Below, one piece after another: positions 1 to 6,357 of a stretch of DNA of 10,893 bases. The notes beneath the pieces are model-generated. The model was given only the letters and a program-made list of their open reading frames with translations. It did not search any database and had not been told where the DNA came from. Each line of letters begins with the position of its first letter. Position 1 is the first letter of the stretch. The DNA comes from Desulfatibacillaceae bacterium (GTDB lineage: Bacteria; Desulfobacterota; Desulfobacteria; Desulfobacterales; Desulfatibacillaceae): NCBI GenBank assembly GCA_030018745.1, contig JASEHB010000040.1, positions 1 to 10,893 on the forward strand, read 5' to 3'. The position numbers and the translations under genes are program-made.

Positions 1-163
1 ATTGGAAGCTTTCTGAAGCCTGGACATAATCGCCTTGAAAGTTAAGTGCCTCTTAAAAATTTTTATGTTGGCTACCATTGGCAGCAGGACAAATCAAGGC
101 CAATTTGCGGCCAGGGGTGCTCAATTATTTTTTGCAGCCGTAAAAAAAGACTTTCAGGCCTTA

Positions 164-185
164 TTTTCCATCAATTGCTGGAAAA
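164..185. promoter_or_regulatory. 22-bp near-perfect palindrome, candidate operator
   Basis: The outer arms are TTTTCCA (164-170) and TGGAAAA (179-185), around a core of T-CAATTG-C. Ten of the eleven mirrored base pairs match; only 171/178 fails. With no unpaired loop this looks more like a site for a dimeric DNA-binding protein than an RNA terminator. It lies about 260 bp before the first operon gene, so it could equally serve a divergent gene off the left edge. The bound protein is unknown; the MarR-family regulator at 7624-8127 is one candidate. Confidence 0.4.
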
Positions 186-239
186 AATTCTTGCATTTTT
201 GCGGGGATTATGCCAACACGCTTAAACTGTTTATAAAAG

Positions 240-276
240 GCAGTTGACATAGGAATGCTTTAGCGGGTCAACCTGC
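240..276. promoter_or_regulatory. Spaced inverted repeat in operon leader
   Basis: GTTGAC at 243-248 is mirrored exactly by GTCAAC at 267-272. The symmetry continues outward as GCA (240-242) and TGC (274-276) if one base (273) is bulged. The spacer is 18 bases. It could be a two-half-site operator or an RNA stem. TTGACA at 244-249 within the left arm also resembles a -35 box, but no fitting -10 is seen 16-18 bases downstream. Confidence 0.25.
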
Positions 277-281
277 AAACA

Positions 282-325
282 GCTTGAGTTAAAATTGAGC
301 CAAAACTGGGCCAGAACTGGGCCGA
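282..325. repeat. Degenerate tandem array with an 11-bp period
   Basis: Four in-phase 11-base units run 282-292, 293-303, 304-314 and 315-325. The last two share nine identical leading bases (AACTGGGCC at 304-312 and 315-323). The unit before them reads AATTGAGCCAA, 8 of 11 matching its neighbour, and the first is more decayed but keeps TTGAG and AA in register. The period is about one DNA helical turn, so bound proteins would sit on one face. CTGG-G-CCAG at 306-314 is itself symmetrical. It may be a cooperative operator array or simply a decaying tandem duplication. Confidence 0.45.
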
Positions 326-415
326 AACCAACATTCAGGGCGAATTGCACCCTTTGAAAAACGCCAAAATCAGCATAGCAGGGATATAAAAGGCAAGTTC
401 AAAAAGAGTGCTTTC

Positions 416-432
416 CCTTAACCCTTAAGGAG
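416..432 (+). promoter_or_regulatory. Ribosome binding site inside a short palindrome
   Basis: AAGGAG at 427-432 is the Shine-Dalgarno for the 443 start, ten bases before the ATG. CCTTAA (416-421) and TTAAGG (425-430) form an exact six-base inverted repeat separated by CCC, so the mRNA could fold back and cover most of the Shine-Dalgarno. The three-base loop and the A/T-rich stem make such a hairpin weak. It may only be a mild translational brake or chance. Confidence 0.4.
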
Positions 433-442
433 CACAAAGAAA

Positions 443-2287
443 ATGGCATTAACACTGGCAGACCGGCGGGACCAGCAATTTGTATTGAACGAGCAGCTTA
501 AAATCGGCGAGCTTTGCGAGGCCGAGCTTTACTGCGACCTCAACACCAAGACCTTTGACCTGCTTCTGAACGAGGCGCGCAACCTTGCCGTGAAGGTGCT
601 GCTGCCCACGCTAAAGGAATCCGACCAGATCGGCGCAGTTCACAAAGACGGCGCTGTCAAGGTTCCGCCCTCCTTTCACAAGGCTTACAAGCTCTTCTGC
701 GAGGGCGAATGGCTGACGGTTTCCGATGACACCGAGGTGGGCGGCCAGGGTATGCCCTGCGTGCTGGGCGCTGCCACCCTGGAGCTTTTTGCAGGGGCCA
801 ACCTTGCATTTTCCATCTACGCCATGCTGGGGCATGGCGCAGGCAAGCTTTACGAGATTTTTGGCACGCCGGAGCAGAAAAAGCTCTTTCTGGGCAATGT
901 TTATTCCGGCAAGTGGGGCGGCACCATGTGCCTCACCGAGCCTTCCGCAGGCTCGGATGTGGGTGCGCTCACCACCACAGCCGTAAAAAATCCCGATGGC
1001 ACCTATTCCATTTCCGGCACCAAAATCTTCATCTCCGCAGGCGACCACGACATGGTGGAAAACATCATCCACCCGGTTCTTGCCCGCATTGAGGGCGACC
1101 TCCCCGGCACGGGCGGCATCTCAATTTTCATTGTGCCCAAAATATGGGTGAATGAAGACGGCAGCCTGGGAGAGCACAACGATGTGGAATGCGTGCGCAT
1201 TGAGGAGAAGATGGGCATCCACGGCAGCGCCACCTGCGTTCTTAGCTTTGGCGCAAAGGGCAAGTGCCGGGGATTTCTCCTGGGCCAGGAGCGCCAGGGC
1301 ATGAAAATCATGTTTCACATGATGAATGAGGAGCGCCTCAATGTCGGCGTCCAGGGCCTTGCAGGGGCCAGCGCAGCATACGCCAATGCGGTCAACTACG
1401 CCCGCGAAAGGCTCCAGAGCCGCAACATCCTCCAGTCTCGCGACCCGGCAGCCCCCCAGGTGCCCATCATCGAGCATCCTGATGTGCGCCGTATGCTTTT
1501 GCAGATGAAGGCTTTTGTGGACGGTCTGCGCTCACTCAATTATTTCGTGGGTCTTTGCATGGACAGGGCGCGCATTTCCCGCTCGGATGAGGACAAGGTC
1601 AAGTACCAGGGCCTTGTTGATCTTATGACCCCCATCTGCAAGGCCTATTCAACAGACAAGGGCTGCTTTGTGGCCCAGGAGGCCATACAGATTTACGGCG
1701 GATACGGCTACACCCAGGAATACCCGGTGGAGCAGATTTACCGCGACACCAAGATAACCACCATATATGAAGGCACCAACGGCATTCAGGCAATGGATCT
1801 GTTGGGCCGCAAGCTTGGCATGAACAAGGGCCAGGTGTTTATTGACTTTCTGGGCCAGATAAACCAGACAGTTGAGCAGGCAAAAAAGATTGACAGCCTG
1901 GCAGGCATGGCCGCCAAGGTGGAAGAGGCTGCCAACAAGCTGGGCAAGACCGCCATGGTTCTTGGCAAGGCGGCCAGAAGCGAGCAGGTTCTTGCGGCAT
2001 TTGCAAATGCCTATGGTTTTATGGAATCAATGGGCGATGTGATTCTTGGCTGGATGCACCTGTGGCGGGCCGTTGTGGCCCATCCTGCCCTGGAAAAGGC
2101 CGCCAAGGGCAAAGAGATTGCCCAGGCGGTTGCTTCAAGCAAGGATGCAGCATTTTATGACGGCCAGATAAAGACAGCCCGTTTCTTCATCAACACACTG
2201 CTGCCCGTTGCCCTTGGCCGCATGGATGCGGTAATGGCCATGGAAAATGCAGCGGTTGAAATTGCGGACAGCTCTTTTGGTTCATAA
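443..2287 (+). CDS. Acyl-CoA dehydrogenase, large FadE/DmdC-type (614 aa)
   Basis: This is an FAD-dependent acyl-CoA dehydrogenase that would introduce the alpha,beta double bond into an acyl-CoA thioester in the cytoplasm and pass two electrons to EtfAB. The core has the usual order: helical N-terminal domain, beta domain with the flavin motif LTEPSAGSD (about residues 164-172), then the C-terminal helical domain with YGGYGYTQEYPVEQIYRD (418-435) and IYEGTNGIQ. Glu443 in the last motif is the expected catalytic base. Residues after about 460 form an extra helical extension. The 614-aa length fits the roughly 600-aa branch (FadE-like and 3-methylmercaptopropionyl-CoA dehydrogenase-like) rather than the 380-aa branch. 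The ATG at 443 has AAGGAG ten bases upstream. It opens the operon that supplies its electron acceptors. The family is certain, but the substrate (fatty, branched or aryl-substituted acyl-CoA) cannot be read from sequence. Confidence 0.93.
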   Translation: MALTLADRRDQQFVLNEQLKIGELCEAELYCDLNTKTFDLLLNEARNLAVKVLLPTLKESDQIGAVHKDGAVKVPPSFHKAYKLFCEGEWLTVSDDTEVGGQGMPCVLGAATLELFAGANLAFSIYAMLGHGAGKLYEIFGTPEQKKLFLGNVYSGKWGGTMCLTEPSAGSDVGALTTTAVKNPDGTYSISGTKIFISAGDHDMVENIIHPVLARIEGDLPGTGGISIFIVPKIWVNEDGSLGEHNDVECVRIEEKMGIHGSATCVLSFGAKGKCRGFLLGQERQGMKIMFHMMNEERLNVGVQGLAGASAAYANAVNYARERLQSRNILQSRDPAAPQVPIIEHPDVRRMLLQMKAFVDGLRSLNYFVGLCMDRARISRSDEDKVKYQGLVDLMTPICKAYSTDKGCFVAQEAIQIYGGYGYTQEYPVEQIYRDTKITTIYEGTNGIQAMDLLGRKLGMNKGQVFIDFLGQINQTVEQAKKIDSLAGMAAKVEEAANKLGKTAMVLGKAARSEQVLAAFANAYGFMESMGDVILGWMHLWRAVVAHPALEKAAKGKEIAQAVASSKDAAFYDGQIKTARFFINTLLPVALGRMDAVMAMENAAVEIADSSFGS

Positions 2288-2308
2288 ACCTTAAAATAAC
2301 CCAAAAAC

Positions 2309-2338
2309 CCGCCTTGAGCCTGCAAGGCTGCCGGGCGG
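2309..2338 (+). other. Intercistronic hairpin between acyl-CoA dehydrogenase and FeS oxidoreductase genes
   Basis: CCGCC (2309-2313) pairs with GGCGG (2334-2338), and AGCC (2317-2320) with GGCT (2326-2329) across a five-base loop, separated by an internal loop. A T-poor tail follows, so a full terminator is unlikely. It may partially terminate transcription or protect an mRNA end inside the operon. Confidence 0.35.
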
Positions 2339-2363
2339 ATCTTACTATTTGCGGAGTTGAATC

Positions 2364-4469
2364 ATGGAACATTTGGCTTTGATGCCTCCATCGGGGGCGG
2401 CGTTTTTTGGAATACCCGTGTGGTTTCTGGCGGTGGTGATTCCGGTTGCGGCAATCTGCATCTTTGTGCGCACCCTTGCCCTGCGCTTGCAGCCTCTTAT
2501 GAAGGCTGCGCCCGATGTCCGCACAGACCGGATTTTTACGCGCACCTGGTACATGCTAAAGTTTGCATTCGGCCAGTACAAGCAGCCCCGCTACTGGACA
2601 GCAGGTGTGCTTCACATCGCCATATTTGCAGGCTTTATCATCCTTTCGGCCCGCTCCATAACCCTTGTTTTTCTTGGGGTCACAGACGGCTTTTACCTGC
2701 CGGGCCTGAACCCGGAAAGCTTTACGGGCGCGGCCTATAACATACTCAAAGACATGGCCGCCACAGCGGTTCTTATTGCCTGCGCCATTGCAGCGGTGCG
2801 CAGGGGCATCTTCAAGCCGGAACGCTACAATGTTCCCCCCAAGATAGGCCACGACCACACGGGCGAGGCGGTTCTTATTCTTGGCATGATTTCGGGCCTC
2901 ATGCTTGCAGACGGTTTTTTTGAAGGCAGCATTGCAGCAGCCCAGGCAGCCCAGGGCATTACCCCGCATTTCCTCATGCCCGCCACGGTTCCCTGGTTTG
3001 CCTCCAAGCTGCTTTCCGGCGTCCCGCTTGAGTCGCTCCAGACCTGGCACATCAACGCATACATGGTTCACGAGGTTATTTTCTTCACCTTTTTGAATGT
3101 TCTGCCTTTAGGCAAGCATTTTCATGTCATCACCTCCATTCCCAATGTGTGGCTGGCCAAGCTGGATAAGGGAACCATAAAGCCCGTGCGCTACGGACTG
3201 GAGCGGGAGCAGCTTGACGAGCTGGAATCTCTGGGCGTCAAGAAGGTTACGGATTTTACCTGGAAGCACATCCTTGACTTTTACAGTTGCGCCGACTGCG
3301 GCAGGTGCAGCGACCAGTGCCCGGCCAATGCTGTCAAGCGCCCGCTTTCCCCGCGCTTTATCTCCATAAAGTGCCGCGACAAGCTTTTTCGCATCTTCCC
3401 CTTAAAGGGCGAGGGCGAACCCAATGACGAGCTTATCGGCAGCGTGCTTTCCGAAGACGAAATCTGGAGTTGCACCACCTGCGGGGCCTGCGAGAACGAA
3501 TGCCCCATCATGATTCAGTACATTGACAAGATTGTTGACCTGCGCCGCGGCATGGTGGATGCGGGCAATGTGCCCCAGAGCCTGCAAAAACCCCTGTCCG
3601 CCCTGGAAAAGCGCGGCAACCCCTACGGCAAAATGGAGAAGAAGCGCGCCGAATGGACCAAGGATATAAAGGATGAGGCCCCGGTGAGGGTTCTTGACAT
3701 CGCCAAGGGCGATACAGCCGACACCCTTTACTTTGTGGACTCCATAACAAGCTTTGACGACCAGATATGCAGCATAGCAAAGGCTGCTGCCCGCGCCCTT
3801 TCCACAGCAGGAGAGGAAGTGGCGGTTCTTGGGCCTGCGGAAAAGGACTCCGGCCACGAGGTGAGGCGCTTTGGAGAGGAATTCCTCTTCATGGATTTGA
3901 AGGATCAGAACACAGAGGCCATTGCAAGCAGCGGGGCCAAAAAAATCATCACCACCGACCCCCATGCCTTCAACTGCCTCAAAAAGGATTACGAAAACCT
4001 GCCGCCGGTTGAGCACATCAGCACAACGCTCCTGCGGCTTGTGCGCCAGGGCAGGCTGCATCTCAACGCAGCAGACCCGGAAAAGGTTTATACCTATCAC
4101 GATCCATGCTATCTTGGCCGCCACAATGATCTCTACGAAGATCCGCGCCAACTGCTGGACTCCATTCCGGGTCTCAAGAGGGTGGAGATGGCCCGCAGCC
4201 GGGATACTTCCTTCTGCTGCGGCGGCGGCGGCCTGATGCTGTTCTACGAACCGGAAGAGGAAACAAGAATGGGCAGCATCCGCGTTGACATGGCCAACAA
4301 GGCCGGAGCAAATGTCATTGTCACGGCCTGCCCCTTCTGCAAGGTGAACATGGAAGACGCCATCAAGACCAGCGGCCTTGAAGGCAAGATGATTGCAGTT
4401 GATCTGGCGGAACTTGTTGATGCCCATGTGGTCCGGCCCGAAAAAAAGGCCGAGCCGCAGGCTGCTTAA
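2364..4469 (+). CDS. Membrane FeS oxidoreductase, ETF:menaquinone oxidoreductase (EMO) type
   Basis: The likely role is to oxidise reduced EtfAB and pass electrons to menaquinone in the inner membrane. The N-terminal 270 residues hold about five hydrophobic segments (near 13-35, 79-104, 128-146, 168-186, 230-250) with histidines 84, 229, 236, 252 and 254 as possible heme ligands, like a NarI-type cytochrome b. Two 4Fe-4S motifs follow: Cys309/312/315/319 and Cys370/373/376/380. The C-terminal half is HdrB/GlpC-like, with one complete CCG motif (Cys582, Cys618-Cys619, CPFC at 656-659). An earlier partner motif appears degenerate (TTDPHAFNCLKKDY, 530-543). The 701-aa size and domain order match the FeS proteins encoded beside etfAB in syntrophs and sulfate reducers. 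Placement immediately before etfB supports this over a soluble lactate or glycolate oxidoreductase subunit. The ATG at 2364 has GGAG upstream. Quinone reduction is inferred from family and context. Confidence 0.88.
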   Translation: MEHLALMPPSGAAFFGIPVWFLAVVIPVAAICIFVRTLALRLQPLMKAAPDVRTDRIFTRTWYMLKFAFGQYKQPRYWTAGVLHIAIFAGFIILSARSITLVFLGVTDGFYLPGLNPESFTGAAYNILKDMAATAVLIACAIAAVRRGIFKPERYNVPPKIGHDHTGEAVLILGMISGLMLADGFFEGSIAAAQAAQGITPHFLMPATVPWFASKLLSGVPLESLQTWHINAYMVHEVIFFTFLNVLPLGKHFHVITSIPNVWLAKLDKGTIKPVRYGLEREQLDELESLGVKKVTDFTWKHILDFYSCADCGRCSDQCPANAVKRPLSPRFISIKCRDKLFRIFPLKGEGEPNDELIGSVLSEDEIWSCTTCGACENECPIMIQYIDKIVDLRRGMVDAGNVPQSLQKPLSALEKRGNPYGKMEKKRAEWTKDIKDEAPVRVLDIAKGDTADTLYFVDSITSFDDQICSIAKAAARALSTAGEEVAVLGPAEKDSGHEVRRFGEEFLFMDLKDQNTEAIASSGAKKIITTDPHAFNCLKKDYENLPPVEHISTTLLRLVRQGRLHLNAADPEKVYTYHDPCYLGRHNDLYEDPRQLLDSIPGLKRVEMARSRDTSFCCGGGGLMLFYEPEEETRMGSIRVDMANKAGANVIVTACPFCKVNMEDAIKTSGLEGKMIAVDLAELVDAHVVRPEKKAEPQAA

Positions 4470-4486
4470 GGATTGTTTATTGTGCC

Positions 4487-4509
4487 GATGGCCTTGTTAA
4501 AAGGCCGTC
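4487..4509 (+). other. Intercistronic hairpin before etfB
   Basis: GATGGCCTT (4487-4495) pairs with AAGGCCGTC (4501-4509), nine pairs including one G-T, around a five-base loop GTTAA. No T-run follows, so it is not a normal intrinsic terminator. It sits 29 bases before the etfB start and leaves the Shine-Dalgarno (4528-4532) free. Roles in mRNA processing or stabilisation of the etfBA segment are possible. Confidence 0.5.
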
Positions 4510-4538
4510 AACATTTAATCACTTAACGGAGGTTGGTC

Positions 4539-5327
4539 ATGGAAATACTGGTCTGTGTCAAGCGGGTGCCTGACACCGCAGAAAATGAAATTGCGGTCAA
4601 GGCTGACGGAACGGACATTGTCCGGGACGATGTGGTGTACTCGGTAAATGAGTGGGACAATTACGCGGTGGAGGAAGCAATCCAGATCCGCGACAATGTT
4701 GGCGGAACAGTGACGGTTGTTTCCGTGGGCGATGCAGAGTCAGAGGAAATCATCCGCCGGGAAATGGCAATGGGCGCAGACACTGGCGTTCTGCTTTCCG
4801 ACTCTGCATTTGAAGGCTCTGACGGCCTGGGCGTTGCCACCATTTTGAAGAGCTTTGTGGACAAGGGCAAGTACGACCTTATCCTCACCGGCGCACTTGC
4901 AGATGACGGCGCAGGTCAGGTGGGCGGAATGCTGGCCGCACTGCTGGACCTTCCCTATGCAAGCGTTGTGAACAAAATTGAGGTGAAGGGCGACAAGCTG
5001 CTGGTGGGCCGTGAAATTGAAGGCGGCAACCAGGAGATGAACGAAATCAGCCTGCCCTGCGTGCTCTCCATCCAGACCGGCATCAACGAACCCCGCTATG
5101 TTGGCATAAGGGGCATCCGCAAGGTTGCTTCCCTTGAAATCCCCTGCGACGGCAAGGATGCCTGCGGCCTGGATGCAGGCATCATCGGCGCGGCTGGCGC
5201 CAAGGTGAAACGCCTTACCTACTTTGTGCCCGAGCTTGGCGAGGGCGCGGAGATGATTGAAGGCAGCACCGAGGAGCAGGTGGAAAAAGTCATCGAGATT
5301 CTCAAGGCCAAGGGAGGGATCAAATAA
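4539..5327 (+). CDS. etfB: Electron transfer flavoprotein beta subunit
   Basis: This subunit of the soluble EtfAB heterodimer collects electrons from the two neighbouring acyl-CoA dehydrogenases. The 262-aa length is normal. It starts with the family's typical VKRVPD (8-12 region), has the nucleotide-binding DDGAGQVGG (122-130) and the near-diagnostic NEPRYVGIRGIRK (183-195). An in-frame TTG two codons upstream is rejected because the ATG at 4539 has GGAGG (4528-4532) six bases before it. It overlaps etfA by one base (TAATG), indicating translational coupling. Adjacency to the membrane FeS oxidoreductase, with no NADH-oxidising or ferredoxin-linked partner nearby, suggests an ETF that feeds quinone, but a bifurcating role is not excluded by sequence reading alone. 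Confidence 0.96.
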   Translation: MEILVCVKRVPDTAENEIAVKADGTDIVRDDVVYSVNEWDNYAVEEAIQIRDNVGGTVTVVSVGDAESEEIIRREMAMGADTGVLLSDSAFEGSDGLGVATILKSFVDKGKYDLILTGALADDGAGQVGGMLAALLDLPYASVVNKIEVKGDKLLVGREIEGGNQEMNEISLPCVLSIQTGINEPRYVGIRGIRKVASLEIPCDGKDACGLDAGIIGAAGAKVKRLTYFVPELGEGAEMIEGSTEEQVEKVIEILKAKGGIK

Positions 5328-6307
5328 TGGCTGCTCAAATTTTTGCGTATATCGCACACAAATCCGGAAAACTGGACGATTCGGCCCTGGAGCTTACAAC
5401 CGCTGCCAAGAAAATTGATGCGGACGCCTCAATAACAGCAGTGGTTTTCGGGGATGCAGCAACAGCAGATGCAGCAGCCGCAAAGGCCGCAAACACCTAC
5501 AAGGCTGTATGGAAGGTTGCAGACAGCGCCCTGGCCTATCCCAATGCAGAGCTTATCCGGCCCATGCTGGCCAAGCTGCTTCCTGAAGGCGCCATCCTGC
5601 TTCTGCCCACCGACTCCTTTGGCATGGACCTTGGCCCTGGCCTTGCCGTGAAGCGCAACGCCGCCTACATCGCCGATGCCATTGACTTTGAAGGCGCAAA
5701 GGACGGCAAGCTTGTGGCCCATCGCCAGGAATATGCAGGCCAGGTTTACGCCAAGGTGGAGGCGAATCTGTCCGGCGGCGCGGTCATCACCTGCCGCCCC
5801 GGCGCATTTGCTGCCGATGAAGCAGGCGGAGCTGGCGGAGCTGTTGAAGACAAGAGCGCGGATGCAGGCCCGGTTCCGGCTGCAAAGCGCAAGTTCATCG
5901 AAGTGGTGGAAGCTGAAGTTGGCGATGTTGACATCACCAAGAGCGATGTCCTTGTTTCCATAGGTCGCGGCATTGAGAGCCAGGACAACCTGGAAATCGC
6001 CTTTGATCTGGCCAAGGCCATCGGCGCGGATGTAAGCTGCTCCAGGCCCATTGTTGATGCCAAATGGCTGGAAAAATCCCGCCAGGTCGGCACCTCCGGC
6101 CAGACGGTCAAACCCAAGGTTTACATGGCGCTCGGCATTTCCGGCGCCTTCCAGCACCTGGGCGGCATCAAGGGCAACCCCTTCATGCTGGCAATCAACA
6201 AAAACCCCAAGGCCCCCATTTTCCAGGTTGCGGATGTGGGCGTTGTGGGCGACATTCTGGAGATCATGCCAGAGCTTACCGAAAAAGTTACCGAGATGAA
6301 GGGCTAG
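5327..6307 (+). CDS. etfA: Electron transfer flavoprotein alpha subunit
   Basis: This is the FAD-carrying subunit of EtfAB. The variable N-terminal half ends in a Gly/Ala-rich linker (about 161-188). The conserved FAD domain then shows SIGRGI (211-216), SRPIVD (239-244), QVGTSGQ (253-259), LGISGAFQH (269-277), AINKNPKAPIF (289-299) and VADVGVVGD (301-309), in the usual order. The 326-aa length is typical. The ATG overlaps the etfB TAA by one base, and GGGAGGG at 5313-5319 inside etfB is the ribosome binding site. It is co-encoded with both dehydrogenases and the membrane oxidoreductase, so the complex is very likely the electron shuttle between them. Confidence 0.96.
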   Translation: MAAQIFAYIAHKSGKLDDSALELTTAAKKIDADASITAVVFGDAATADAAAAKAANTYKAVWKVADSALAYPNAELIRPMLAKLLPEGAILLLPTDSFGMDLGPGLAVKRNAAYIADAIDFEGAKDGKLVAHRQEYAGQVYAKVEANLSGGAVITCRPGAFAADEAGGAGGAVEDKSADAGPVPAAKRKFIEVVEAEVGDVDITKSDVLVSIGRGIESQDNLEIAFDLAKAIGADVSCSRPIVDAKWLEKSRQVGTSGQTVKPKVYMALGISGAFQHLGGIKGNPFMLAINKNPKAPIFQVADVGVVGDILEIMPELTEKVTEMKG

Positions 6308-6322
6308 GCTTTTTGCCCTTTA
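6297..6322 (+). other. Hairpin overlapping the etfA stop codon
   Basis: AAGGGC (6299-6304) pairs with GCCCTT (6315-6320), extended by one G-T and one T-A pair outward. The etfA TAG (6305-6307) lies in the ten-base loop region. No T-run follows the stem. It may mark an mRNA processing or stability point between etfA and the downstream dehydrogenase. Confidence 0.35.
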
Positions 6323-6357
6323 AGCTTGCCGTTTCTTTGGCGTGAGGAGTTAAAAAC

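Larger units (their letters stand above)
1..442. other. Non-coding leader upstream of the acyl-CoA dehydrogenase operon
   Basis: I find no convincing complete gene in these 442 bases. The only plus-strand reading frame of note (from a TTG near 35 to 247, 70 codons) has no good ribosome binding site, a composition unlike a folded protein, and AT-rich sequence unlike the genes that follow. The first 45 bases could be the last 14 codons of a gene ending at the TAA at 43-45. Alternatively a divergent gene could start at the minus-strand ATG at 27, which has AAGG five bases upstream. Neither can be decided from the window. The rest carries the symmetrical and repeated elements listed separately. 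I could not find a pair of -35/-10 boxes with normal spacing. TATAAA occurs at 232 and again at 385, both followed by a similar AGGCA-GTT stretch, and TTGACA at 244 has no matching -10. Confidence 0.6.

Noticed and set aside
1..27. Possible start of a divergent minus-strand gene at ATG 27
   Set aside because: AAGG lies five bases upstream, but only nine codons are in the window, too few to support a gene call.
35..247. Small plus-strand frame of 70 codons in the leader
   Set aside because: It has a TTG start, no convincing Shine-Dalgarno, AT-rich composition unlike neighbouring genes, and it overlaps the 22-bp palindrome. A real small protein cannot be excluded but is not supported.
232..249. 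TATAAA and TTGACA boxes as the operon promoter
   Set aside because: TATAAA lies before TTGACA, not after it, and neither has a partner at 16-18 bases. No promoter pair could be assigned.
337..353. Imperfect dyad AGGG...CCCT, and TTGCA within it as a sigma-54 element
   Set aside because: Only six of eight mirrored pairs match, and the GG-to-GC spacing is wrong for a -24/-12 promoter.
3402..4427. Long minus-strand open frame (341 codons) opposite the FeS oxidoreductase
   Set aside because: It lies wholly antisense to a gene with clear FeS and CCG motifs. Its translation is Ala/Gly/His-rich with no recognisable domain. Long antisense frames are expected in GC-biased codon usage.
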